A stretch of 64,000 bases of DNA from Anaerolineales bacterium (lineage in GTDB: Bacteria; Chloroflexota; Anaerolineae; Anaerolineales; Villigracilaceae), in contig JACKAV010000006.1 of NCBI GenBank assembly GCA_020634895.1, forward strand, positions 186,001 through 250,000, given 5' to 3'. Positions 32,208-40,309 of this stretch are shown piece by piece. Both the position numbers and the translations under genes were made by a program. The first letter of the stretch is position 1. The number at the start of each line of letters is the position of its first letter. The notes under the pieces are model-generated. The model did not search any database and was not told the DNA's origin. It worked only from the letters and a program-made list of their open reading frames with translations.

Positions 32208-33804
32208 GCTTCGAAAATTCTTTATCAGTTTTCTCGTTCTTGTATTCATCGGGTCCATGACCCTGAGCGCCAGCGTCAGCAATGCGTTCGCCTTGCAGAT
32301 TAATGTTCCGCTCGATCAGGCTCTGGTGTACAACGGTTATGAATCCGCCAACCTGCGCGATTACGACCCCGCCACCACCTACAGTTCAGGCGACAAACTC
32401 GTCTTCAGCGGACTTGTCTCACTCGACCCGAATTTGAACATCCGCCCCGACCTCGCCGAAACATGGGAAGTGAGCGGCAACGGGACGGTCTACACCTTCC
32501 ACATCCGCCAGAACGCGAAGTTCCACAACGGGCGCGATGTCACGGCTCAGGATATTGTCTTTTCGTGGGAACGTGCAGCCAGCCCTGAGTTGCAGTCCGA
32601 TACGGTGCTGACGTATCTGGGTGATATTGTCGGCGTGCGCGAAATGGTCGCAGGGCAGGCGAACTCCATCAGCGGGTTGAAGGTCATAGACGACAAAACG
32701 CTCCAGGTCACGATCGATGCGCCGAAGCCCTACTTCCTCATGAAGCTGACCTTCCCGACATCCTATGTTGTGGATAAAGACAACGTCTCGATGGGGGCGG
32801 AATGGGTGCGCCAGCCGAATGGGACGGGACCTTATAAAATAACGCAATGGCGTCCCAACGAATATGTGGTGTATGAAGCCGACCCCAATTTTTATCTTGG
32901 CGCGCCGTCTATTCCGTATATTGTTGTGAAGATATATGCGGGTGATGACGTCCGCCTCTTTGAGACCGGCGATATCGACATTGCGAGCGTGAGCCTCTAC
33001 TCGGTGGAACGTATGCTCGACCCGACTGAGCCGCTGCATGCAAATCTCGTCACCGGCGTGGACTTGTGTACGGGTTATGTGGTCTTCGACACGACCCAGC
33101 CGCCGTTCGATGACGTCAATGTTCGCAAGGCGTTCAGCCTCGCCTTTGACCGTCAGCGGTATATCGACGTCCTTTATCGCGGACTTGCTTTGCCCGCGAT
33201 CGGTTTGTATCCGCCCGGTTTGCCCGGTTTTGATTATTCGCTTCAGGGCTTGCCGTATGATCCGGCGCAAGCCCGCGAACTTCTCAAGCAATCGAAATAT
33301 GGCGGACCTGAAGGTCTGCCTGAGATCGTGTACACCAATGCGGGCATTGGCAGTTACGTTGGCGGGAATGTTGCGGCATTGGCGGAAATGTGGCAGATCA
33401 ATCTTGGCGTGACCATCAAGGTCGAGAACGTCGATTACAACTTCTACTACGACCAGATATTCTCAGGAAATCACGGTCAGATATTTGACGGCGGCTGGTG
33501 CGCGGATTATCCTGACCCCGAAAATTTTGCGGACGTACTCTTCCACAGCGGCGCGCCTGAAAATCACGGCGGCTACTCCAACCCCGAACTCGACACCCTG
33601 CTCGAAGCCGCCCGCATCGAACCGGATGTGACCAAACGCATTTCCATGTATCAGGAAGCTGAACGCATCATCGTCAACGACGCACCCGTGTTATTCACAA
33701 CCCATTCGCTTTCCTATCAATTGGTCAAACCATATGTGAAGGGATACATCTACACCCCGATAACTATTTCGTCCGAACGTTATATGTGGCTGGATGGGAA
33801 ATAA
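32200..33804 (+). CDS. Oligopeptide/dipeptide ABC transporter substrate-binding protein
   Basis: A 534-residue family-5 extracellular solute-binding protein. A signal peptide (ends about VSNAFA) is followed by the typical fold with YNGYESANLRDYDPAT, LAETWEVSGNGTVYTFHIR and FHNGRDVTAQDIVFSWERA, and the C-terminal lobe with a GGWCADYPDPENF motif. The signal peptide has no lipobox Cys, which is unusual because most Gram-positive/Chloroflexota SBPs are lipoproteins. The ATG at 32200 overlaps the metallopeptidase stop by 8 bases, so translation is coupled. No permease or ATPase gene follows in this window. Confidence 0.92.
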   Translation: MDKLRKFFISFLVLVFIGSMTLSASVSNAFALQINVPLDQALVYNGYESANLRDYDPATTYSSGDKLVFSGLVSLDPNLNIRPDLAETWEVSGNGTVYTFHIRQNAKFHNGRDVTAQDIVFSWERAASPELQSDTVLTYLGDIVGVREMVAGQANSISGLKVIDDKTLQVTIDAPKPYFLMKLTFPTSYVVDKDNVSMGAEWVRQPNGTGPYKITQWRPNEYVVYEADPNFYLGAPSIPYIVVKIYAGDDVRLFETGDIDIASVSLYSVERMLDPTEPLHANLVTGVDLCTGYVVFDTTQPPFDDVNVRKAFSLAFDRQRYIDVLYRGLALPAIGLYPPGLPGFDYSLQGLPYDPAQARELLKQSKYGGPEGLPEIVYTNAGIGSYVGGNVAALAEMWQINLGVTIKVENVDYNFYYDQIFSGNHGQIFDGGWCADYPDPENFADVLFHSGAPENHGGYSNPELDTLLEAARIEPDVTKRISMYQEAERIIVNDAPVLFTTHSLSYQLVKPYVKGYIYTPITISSERYMWLDGK

Positions 33805-33805
33805 T

Positions 33806-33883
33806 CCCCCTCCGCCCCTAGCGGGGCACCTCCCCCAAATGCGACGATCTTTCTGTCGCATTTTGGGGAGGCTGGGAGGGGGT
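33806..33883. repeat. Palindromic repeat with AAATGCGAC / GTCGCATTT hairpin
   Basis: About 78 bases between two convergent genes. An inner perfect 9-bp stem carries the 9-base loop GATCTTTCT, and outer C-rich and G-rich arms (CCTCCCCC / GGGGAGG and CCCCCTCC / GGGAGGGGG) pair again. The whole can fold into one long hairpin and may also serve as a bidirectional terminator. Only one copy is in the window. Confidence 0.8.
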
Positions 33884-33887
33884 GACA

Positions 33888-34811
33888 CTAACGCGCCTGA
33901 ACTGCGAAATCCACCGCCTCGATGACTCCGCCGACGCTTGATACGCTAAAGTCAAAGTTGAGCGAACCACCGGGCTGGAGTCCTTCACCCTCCCAACGGC
34001 GGACGCCGACCACAGTTCCGTTTTTATCGTAAGCAATTGCCGCGACCCAAACCTGGGTTGCGGCTTTTGATTCCGGCGGCAAATAGACTTGTCCACTCAG
34101 CCGCGCGGACTTGCCCTCCCAGTTAATTTGCGCAACCGTATTGCTTAACCTCGCAGGCAAATATGCGGACGTGTTTCCCTGCATGGCGCTCAATAATTGA
34201 AATTGCGGTTTGGCATTAGCGGGCGTATTTGGGAAGAACACATAAACAGGTAATGATGAATTTGCAGGAATCACATCCAATGGCGTGAACGCGGTTTGGC
34301 TTGCAATGACGTTATCATCTTCATCGAAAAGCGTGATTTGCGCAGAGATATTTTCCAATAAACCTGCTGTGTTGTTTTGGATGAGCGCAAAGCACCACAG
34401 ACCCGAATCCGCTGTGGGGTGGCAGGCGGCTTGGGTAACAGGAACAGGCATCGGCGTAAGCGTCGAGGCGGCGGCGGGAGAGGAGGATGGGTCTGGGATG
34501 AAGAGAGTCGCCCCGATGACGAGCGCGTTCGGATTGACATCCGGATTCGCCGCGATCAAATCCGCTTGCGGGATTTTGAATTTTTCCGCGATCTCGCTGA
34601 CGGTGTCGCCCGACTCGATGACGTAGACCTGCATCGTTTTTGTGGGAACCGGGGTTTCGACGACAATCCGCACATTCGGTGTGGATGTGGCGGCGGGTGT
34701 CTGTGTAAGGTAGGGCTGGAGTGATGCGTCTGTGTTGGAGGAAGTTCCATTCCCGGCAGGGGAGGCGCATGCCGCGAGGATTAACAAAATCAATAGCGGG
34801 GTCTTTTGCAT
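33888..34811 (-). CDS. LysM-domain lipoprotein
   Basis: A 307-residue lipoprotein. The lipobox LILAAC is followed by a Thr/Ser/Pro linker, one LysM domain (YVIESGDTVSEIAEKFKI through ALVIGATLFIP, about residues 60-110), a second linker and a beta-rich C-terminal domain with a pattern like the FxLYD/DUF3426 type (LIQNNTAGLLENISAQITLF). LysM binds peptidoglycan or chitin-like sugars, so it probably anchors or senses the cell envelope. Start 34811 is chosen because it begins the signal peptide. It is divergent from the aldo/keto reductase gene. Confidence 0.85.
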   Translation of the reverse strand: MQKTPLLILLILAACASPAGNGTSSNTDASLQPYLTQTPAATSTPNVRIVVETPVPTKTMQVYVIESGDTVSEIAEKFKIPQADLIAANPDVNPNALVIGATLFIPDPSSSPAAASTLTPMPVPVTQAACHPTADSGLWCFALIQNNTAGLLENISAQITLFDEDDNVIASQTAFTPLDVIPANSSLPVYVFFPNTPANAKPQFQLLSAMQGNTSAYLPARLSNTVAQINWEGKSARLSGQVYLPPESKAATQVWVAAIAYDKNGTVVGVRRWEGEGLQPGGSLNFDFSVSSVGGVIEAVDFAVQAR

Positions 34812-34884
34812 GCGGTGATTATAATGAAGAATAAACCTTGTTCTGGAGGGGCGCAGAACGGGTAAAAATTTTGGAGGCAAAGTA

Positions 34885-35865
34885 ATGCAATATCGTTTTC
34901 TTGGAAGGACGGGAATACAGGTAAGTGAGTTGTCGATCGGTTCCTGGGTCACGTTCAAAAATCAAGTGGACGTGAAGGCGGCAGTCGAGATCATGGCGGC
35001 GGCGTATGACCACGGCGTGAATTTCTACGACAATGCCGAAGTGTACGCGAGCGGGAAGTCGGAAGAAGTGATGGGCGCGGCGTTGAAGAAATTGAATTGG
35101 CGGCGCGGAAGTTATCTGATCTCCACCAAGTTCTATTGGGGCTTGAACGACGGTGTGAACGAAAGGAACACCCTCAACCGCAAGCGCCTGATCGAAGGCA
35201 TCAACGGCTCGTTGAAGCGCCTCGATATGGATTATGTGGACCTGATCTATTGCCACCGCCCCGATAAATCAACTCCCATCGAAGAGACCGTTTGGGCGAT
35301 GCACAACATCATCGAATGGGGCAAGGCATTGTATTGGGGCACGTCCGAGTGGGCGGCTTCGGAGATCATCGAAGCCATTCAAATTGCCGAACGTCATCAC
35401 CTGCACAAACCGGTTGTTGAACAGCCGCAGTACAACATGTTCGAGCGCAAACGCCTCGAGGGTGATTACGTCCGCTTCTACAAGGAGTATGGCTACGGCA
35501 CAACCATCTGGAGTCCGCTGGCTTCGGGTCTGCTTTCAGGCAAATACAGCAAAGGTATTCCGAAAGACAGCCGCGGCGCGCTCAAGGGGTACGAGTGGCT
35601 GCATAACAACCTGACCGATCAGGAACGCTTGAACAAGGTCGCAGCCTTGGAACCGATCGCAAAGGAACTTGACGGTACGGTCGCTCAGTTGGCGCTGGCG
35701 TGGTGTTTGAAGAATCCGTTCGTGAGCACGGTCATCACCGGTGCCAGCCGCGTGGAACAAGTCCACGAGAACATGAAGGCAGGCGAGATCGCAACGAAGA
35801 TCACGCCCGAGATCATGAAACGTATCGACGAAATCTTTGGGGTGAAAGAAGAAGAGGAAGATTAA
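34885..35865 (+). CDS. Aldo/keto reductase
   Basis: A 326-residue (alpha/beta)8 NADPH oxidoreductase. The catalytic tetrad is visible: Asp in VNFYDNAEVYASGKSEE with its Tyr, Lys in ISTKFYW, and His in IYCHRPD. It has the Kv-beta-like pattern YWGTSEWAASEIIEA and VEQPQYNMFER. The C-terminal NADPH-binding segment TVITGASRVEQVHENM is also present. Substrate unknown. Strong GGAGG before the ATG. Confidence 0.92.
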   Translation: MQYRFLGRTGIQVSELSIGSWVTFKNQVDVKAAVEIMAAAYDHGVNFYDNAEVYASGKSEEVMGAALKKLNWRRGSYLISTKFYWGLNDGVNERNTLNRKRLIEGINGSLKRLDMDYVDLIYCHRPDKSTPIEETVWAMHNIIEWGKALYWGTSEWAASEIIEAIQIAERHHLHKPVVEQPQYNMFERKRLEGDYVRFYKEYGYGTTIWSPLASGLLSGKYSKGIPKDSRGALKGYEWLHNNLTDQERLNKVAALEPIAKELDGTVAQLALAWCLKNPFVSTVITGASRVEQVHENMKAGEIATKITPEIMKRIDEIFGVKEEEED

Positions 35866-35900
35866 GAGATATGGAATCCTGAAGTTCTACTTCAGGTGCA

Positions 35901-35971
35901 GATTCCGAAAGTAGAACTTTCGGAATCCTTTAAGAAAAAACTCCGAGGTCTGAAAGACCTCGGAGTTTTTT
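35901..35971. terminator. Double hairpin, bidirectional terminator
   Basis: GATTCCGAAAGT / ACTTTCGGAATC is followed by AAAAACTCCGAGGTC / GACCTCGGAGTTTTT. The second has T-runs on both strands and separates the convergent aldo/keto reductase and ThyX-like genes. Confidence 0.9.
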
Positions 35972-37392
35972 TACACCTGTGTGAAATAATTTTCTTCCAC
36001 GCTTTGCCACGGCTCTTCGCGCAGGTTCATGTACTTCGTCAACAGCGGGTGGACGCGGTTCATCTCTTCGTACATTTTTTGTGCCACCCGGCGGATCGAA
36101 AAATGCGCGTTCGCTGCACTGCGCAGTTGGCAGAACGCAAACGCTTCGCGCAAATTGAATTGTGCCAACACGCGCCGGTTGAAGGCGTTAGGGACGATAT
36201 ATTGCGCGACATCCGGATTGATCGCATGCAGTTTTTCATACATCTGGATCGCGGCATCCATCGCCGCCTCATACTTGGACCCGAAGCCTGATTCCGTTAT
36301 AAGGTGCGGAGTGGTGTACCCAAGCCTTGTCGACAGCCGCTGCGGCGTCTGCGTCATCATGCGGTGACGTTTGAACTCGGCATACGCGCCCTGGTCCATG
36401 ACGAGGTCGAAGGTGTAGTTGCAGTATTCGAGTTCACGCAGAGGAACGTCGTAACGGGTAAGCCGCTTTAGCAGGGAATCAGCCAGTGCGGCGCGTTCTT
36501 CGCTGCCAAGCGATCTGACATGGGTCAACGCATCTTCAAAAGGAACTTCGTTGAAACGATACAAAGCCGCCGCAAAGACCTTTTCTTCGCCGTCTTTGTC
36601 GTAGTCGATTAGTTTGCACCAATCCCTCACCCCAACCCCTCTCCCAGTGGGAGAGGGGCAAGGGGTGAGGGAGATTTCCTCAATTGTTTCAACCAAATAC
36701 GGTACCGCATCCGCATATTTCACCAGCGTGGGCACTTCGCCTTTGGCGACTTCCTTCGCCTTTTCACCAATCTGCTGCACTTCCAGCAGCGGATGCGACA
36801 GCATCTTGCGAAGGACGCTTTCCATGATGCGCGCATTTGCTGTCATGCCGACATTGGCGTTCGCGGCGGCGGGAAGAATGAAACGGCACACGTCCACGTA
36901 TTGCGAGCGGATGCGGCGGTCATAGTTTTCGTCCGCTTCGTTCTCGCGGCGCGGGGATTTGCCGAGGATGAGACTCTTGACCGGGTCCAATGATTCAGCA
37001 TAGGTCGAGAAAAGGAGGCGCACCGTCGCGATGAATTCGTCGCGCAGGGGATGTCCATCCAATTCAGGCGGGATTGTAAAGTCATCAGATCCCCATTTTT
37101 GATAGCGCGTGGATTTTTCGGTATAGGATGCAAGCCGATTGCCTTCGATGCTTTCGATGGCGATGCGTGAGACGTTCTCGAAGGCGATATGCAGAACGGC
37201 GTGTTCAGCAACGGATGAATGTCCATACCCCACGACCCATTTCTCGTGGAACTTGGCGGATTTCTCGTCGCTTAATTCGGCTGCGATCTCGCGGAAGGAC
37301 TCGGGCGAACGCGAAGTCTTTGCGAATGCAACGGCGATGGTCTCTGGGCTGAGCGCGCGCGGGGATAGTAGATAAATTTCTCGTTCGGGCAT
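35971..37392 (-). CDS. Double-domain ThyX-like (FAD-dependent thymidylate synthase family) protein
   Basis: A 473-residue protein with two ThyX-like halves. Half 1 has GHSSVAEHA (57-65) and GNRLASYTEKSTRY (84-97), which matches the signature RHRxxSxNExSxRY except that RHR is GNR and Asn is Thr. Half 2 has AEFKRHRMMTQTPQRLSTR, with the RHR that half 1 lost but two extra residues and a changed middle. Canonical ThyX is a single domain of about 220 residues that makes dTMP with FAD. Here the motif is divided between the halves, so thymidylate synthase activity is uncertain. Residues about 241-257 come from an inserted palindromic repeat. It is preceded by no gene in operon. Confidence 0.82.
   Translation of the reverse strand: MPEREIYLLSPRALSPETIAVAFAKTSRSPESFREIAAELSDEKSAKFHEKWVVGYGHSSVAEHAVLHIAFENVSRIAIESIEGNRLASYTEKSTRYQKWGSDDFTIPPELDGHPLRDEFIATVRLLFSTYAESLDPVKSLILGKSPRRENEADENYDRRIRSQYVDVCRFILPAAANANVGMTANARIMESVLRKMLSHPLLEVQQIGEKAKEVAKGEVPTLVKYADAVPYLVETIEEISLTPCPSPTGRGVGVRDWCKLIDYDKDGEEKVFAAALYRFNEVPFEDALTHVRSLGSEERAALADSLLKRLTRYDVPLRELEYCNYTFDLVMDQGAYAEFKRHRMMTQTPQRLSTRLGYTTPHLITESGFGSKYEAAMDAAIQMYEKLHAINPDVAQYIVPNAFNRRVLAQFNLREAFAFCQLRSAANAHFSIRRVAQKMYEEMNRVHPLLTKYMNLREEPWQSVEENYFTQV
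36624..36671. repeat. 48-bp 'CCCTCACCC' palindromic repeat inserted in frame in the ThyX-like gene
   Basis: CCCTCACCCC ... GGGGTGAGGG with an inner CTCTCCC / GGGAGAG stem. It is a short relative of the 72-bp copies at 26181 and 55758. Its length, 48 bases, is a multiple of three, and it is read through as LTPCPSPTGRGVG within the host protein. Confidence 0.9.
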
Positions 37393-37474
37393 GAGCGATC
37401 CTTTAAGTGAAGTCCAAAGTCAGAAACTTTGGCAATTGCATCAACATCTGAAGACGTTGTAGTCCGTTCAGGCT

Positions 37475-37512
37475 TATAAAAAAGCGACCAGCTTATTGCA
37501 TTGCTGATCGCT
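37475..37512 (-). terminator. Rho-independent terminator of the HIT gene
   Basis: AGCGATCAGC pairs with GCTGGTCGCT (one wobble) and the minus strand continues TTTTTTATAA. It lies 8 bases after the HIT stop. Confidence 0.8.
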
Positions 37513-37519
37513 TCGATGA

Positions 37520-37861
37520 CTAGCCCATTTTTAAGAGCTGCCTGCCGCCGAGCAGATGCAGGTGAATGTGGAAGACGGTTTGCCCCGCCTCGGCATTCGT
37601 GTTGACGACAAGACGGTATCCTTTTTCGGCGAGACCTTCCTGTGCGGCGATCTGTTTTGCCACAGTGAAGAGATGACCGATGAGCGGCTCATCATCGTTG
37701 ATCATAAAATTGACGGAGTCAATATGTTTCGTCGGCACGATCAGGATGTGGGTAGGCGCGCCGGGATTGATATCGCGGAAGGCGTACGTCTGTTCATCAC
37801 GGTACACCATGGTGCTGGGAATTTCGCCTTCGATGATCTTGCAAAAAAGACAATCAGACAT
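37520..37861 (-). CDS. HIT-family hydrolase (HinT type)
   Basis: A 113-residue histidine-triad protein. The N-terminal zinc-type pair CLFCKIIEGEIPS, the strand AFRDINPGAPTHILIVP and the triad HIHLHLLGG are all present. HinT proteins hydrolyse AMP-lysine or purine phosphoramidates in the cytoplasm. A strong AGGAGAAACC precedes the ATG. It is downstream of the NodB-like lipoprotein genes on the same strand. Confidence 0.95.
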   Translation of the reverse strand: MSDCLFCKIIEGEIPSTMVYRDEQTYAFRDINPGAPTHILIVPTKHIDSVNFMINDDEPLIGHLFTVAKQIAAQEGLAEKGYRLVVNTNAEAGQTVFHIHLHLLGGRQLLKMG

Positions 37862-37876
37862 AAGGTTTCTCCTGAA

Positions 37877-38986
37877 CTATGGGGTTGGCATGGGACCAAA
37901 TTCTTCTTCACATACTGTTTCGTAATATTTGTATTCGGTTTCCTTGTTGGAAAGTGCGTACTCTCCGGCATTCTTGCCGATGGTACGGACGGCGTCGATG
38001 GCGATCAAGGCTTCATTGGGCGAATAAACCGGAAGTGTCATTAATGGATCATTGACAGGACCTTCGGGGAGCATATCCGGGCGATCCGGGTCGGGGGAAT
38101 CTGCAAGCGGTACCCAATTGTACATGATGGGTCCGCGTGAGTTGGAAGTGAATCCAAGTTTGAAGTGAAGCTGGCGCGCCGCCTCCACGGGGCGGATTCC
38201 AAACCCACCGTTAGGCCAGATAATGGCAATGGGATTCTTTTGGAATTGCGCTGCAAACCCATTCACCGAACCTTGTAGTTCGCGCGCAATGACGGTCTTG
38301 CCGATATCGTCCGAAAGATAGGTGTCGGAAGTGATGCCGCGTGCCTGGTGGTCGATGAAACCATTACGTTCCATTTCGATATTTTCATTCAGCAGGGTTT
38401 GGTCAACATCACGTTCGCTGACCCAGCCGTTGACCACGCCCCAACCCCATTGGGAAAATGGCTCACCAAAGTTACTATCGTAATACTCAGTGCCATGATT
38501 GCCGTCCTGGATCAGGAGAACCGAGCGCGGCGGGATCTTGACGTTGCGCTCCATGAACGCCTGGAGTTGTTCGGTGTTGATCGCTTCGAAACCCTGGACC
38601 TGGAGCTGGTTCATCAATTCCAGAAAGTCGACCATGCTGATACTGTCCGGCAGTTCCGCTGTGCCGCGGTTGATATTCTTGAACAGGATGATCATCACCA
38701 CAGTTCCCGGCTCGGCGTTGAGTGGATTCCATTTACTGCGCAAATAGCGGCATGTCTGCTCGACGTAGGTGTGGGGCTTATCAACGGGATTTAAAAAAGC
38801 AGATTGAAAGATTTCCGGCAGGGGAGGAGACGTTACTGTGGCTATCTGCTCAGTTGGAGCAGATGTGGATGTTGAAGTGGCGTTGGCTGACGGGTTTAGC
38901 TGGCAGGAGATCAATATGGATACGATGATAAAGAGTAAAGCGAAACGCAGAATGATCTGTTTGTAGTTATATCTTGATGTTTGCAT
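37877..38986 (-). CDS. Polysaccharide-deacetylase-fold lipoprotein lacking metal ligands
   Basis: A 369-residue lipoprotein (lipobox SILISC) with a Thr/Ser linker. It is homologous along its length to the neighbouring 388-residue protein at 39069: shared blocks include KIPPRSVLLI, QWGWGVVNGW / QWGWHVINGY, IIWPNGGFG / YIWPGGGFS and RGPIMYNWVPLADS / RGPVMYNWVPQADS. In the paralog the NodB-type motifs are VDD and HGYIH. Here they read QDG and RGITS, so one Asp and both His of the metal site are gone. The protein probably keeps the fold and a sugar-binding role but not deacetylase activity (inference). It follows its paralog directly. Confidence 0.8.
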   Translation of the reverse strand: MQTSRYNYKQIILRFALLFIIVSILISCQLNPSANATSTSTSAPTEQIATVTSPPLPEIFQSAFLNPVDKPHTYVEQTCRYLRSKWNPLNAEPGTVVMIILFKNINRGTAELPDSISMVDFLELMNQLQVQGFEAINTEQLQAFMERNVKIPPRSVLLIQDGNHGTEYYDSNFGEPFSQWGWGVVNGWVSERDVDQTLLNENIEMERNGFIDHQARGITSDTYLSDDIGKTVIARELQGSVNGFAAQFQKNPIAIIWPNGGFGIRPVEAARQLHFKLGFTSNSRGPIMYNWVPLADSPDPDRPDMLPEGPVNDPLMTLPVYSPNEALIAIDAVRTIGKNAGEYALSNKETEYKYYETVCEEEFGPMPTP

Positions 38987-39068
38987 ATAGCTGAAATTGT
39001 AAACGAATTTATGTGGATGATGGATGGCTGCTGATGTCAATATCCATCATCCACGGTTGCAAAAGCGT

Positions 39069-40235
39069 TTAGGGGATGGGACCCAATGTGGGCGCACAGA
39101 CGATGTCGTAGTATTCCAACTCGGTGGCTTTGTTTTGTTCGGCGTAGGCGGTGGCTTCGTCTCCAATATTGCGGACGGTGTCGATCTCACCACGGGCGTT
39201 TGGACTCCAATAACGGGGAAGGGTCATAAGCGGATTGCCAGCCGGAACTTCGGGGATGGCGAGCGGATTATCGTCGTTGACCGAGTCTGCCTGCGGAACC
39301 CAGTTGTACATCACCGGTCCGCGCTGGTTGACGGTGAAGCCGAGTTTGTAGCCGAGGGTGGGACCGATCTCCACGGCGCGTCTGGAGAATCCGCCACCGG
39401 GCCAGATATAGGCGATGGGCGTCTTGTTCATATATTTTTGCAGGGAATTGATCGCACCCTGCATCTCGCTGGTAATGAACTCGTCGGTGGAGCCTTCGCT
39501 GATGGGCACGTTGTGGATGTAGCCGTGGGCTTGGTAGTCCACCCAGCCTTCGGCGGAGAGAGCGGCGTTCTCAGCCCAAAGGTCAGTGCGTTCGTCGATG
39601 CCGATGTATCCATTTATTACGTGCCAGCCCCATTGCTCATAAAATGGACGCCAGTGGTCGTTGAAATATTCGGCAAAGTGACGATCATCCACAATGAGAA
39701 GGACTGAACGCGGGGGAATCTTCGCGTTGTCGTACATGAAGTCCGCCATTTGCTGCATGGTGATGGCTTGAAAGCCGGATTCAAAAAGGTCGTTCATGAT
39801 CTTCTTGTGTTCGCCTGTGGTCACGTCGTTGCCGCTGGCGTCGCCTTTATTGATGCCGTGATACATGATGACCATCACCACAGTCCCCGGCGCGGATTTG
39901 GTCGAGTCCCATTTATTTTTCAGGTACTGACAGGTATCCGCCACGTAGGTGCGGGGCATGTCGGCGGGCTTGAGCAGCGAGGTTTGATACGTGCCGGGCA
40001 AGGCAGGCGGCGTGCGAGGAGCGGTCGCTGTTGGGATCGGCGTATCCGCAGGCACGGGAGTTTCGGTAGGTTGGTTGTTTTGGCTTATTTGCGCAACCGC
40101 TGTTTCAAAAGCGGCAGTCAGCGCGACGTTCGTATCGGGAGTCGCTGCTGCGGGTTGGCACGAAGCCAGAAACGCCGTCAACAGGCTGAGGCTTAGGAAA
40201 AGATGCGCGGTTCGTAATCCGTTTTTATTTTTCAT
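39069..40235 (-). CDS. Polysaccharide-deacetylase-like lipoprotein, metal site retained
   Basis: A 388-residue lipoprotein (signal ending FLASC) with a Pro/Thr linker and a NodB-like domain. Candidate motifs are VIMYHGIN at the first strand, LLIVDDRHF (the DD pair), YQAHGYIHN (HxxxH) and IWPGGGFS. Together these match the Asp-His-His metal site of carbohydrate esterase family 4, which removes N-acetyl groups from peptidoglycan or other polysaccharides. The family usually reads TFDDG; this is a divergent member. The start at 40235 removes a long non-conserved leader. It follows ino1's terminator and precedes its degenerate paralog. Confidence 0.78.
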   Translation of the reverse strand: MKNKNGLRTAHLFLSLSLLTAFLASCQPAAATPDTNVALTAAFETAVAQISQNNQPTETPVPADTPIPTATAPRTPPALPGTYQTSLLKPADMPRTYVADTCQYLKNKWDSTKSAPGTVVMVIMYHGINKGDASGNDVTTGEHKKIMNDLFESGFQAITMQQMADFMYDNAKIPPRSVLLIVDDRHFAEYFNDHWRPFYEQWGWHVINGYIGIDERTDLWAENAALSAEGWVDYQAHGYIHNVPISEGSTDEFITSEMQGAINSLQKYMNKTPIAYIWPGGGFSRRAVEIGPTLGYKLGFTVNQRGPVMYNWVPQADSVNDDNPLAIPEVPAGNPLMTLPRYWSPNARGEIDTVRNIGDEATAYAEQNKATELEYYDIVCAPTLGPIP

Positions 40236-40251
40236 GCGTCGAATTCTAATC

Positions 40252-40286
40252 GAAAAAAATAGGACGTTTGCGGAGGCAAACGTCCT
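40252..40286 (-). terminator. Rho-independent terminator of ino1
   Basis: AGGACGTTTGC pairs perfectly with GCAAACGTCCT, followed on the minus strand by ATTTTTTT. It ends the ino1 transcript just before the deacetylase-like gene. Confidence 0.9.
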
Positions 40287-40309
40287 GTTCATTTTGTTTG
40301 CTAATAAAT

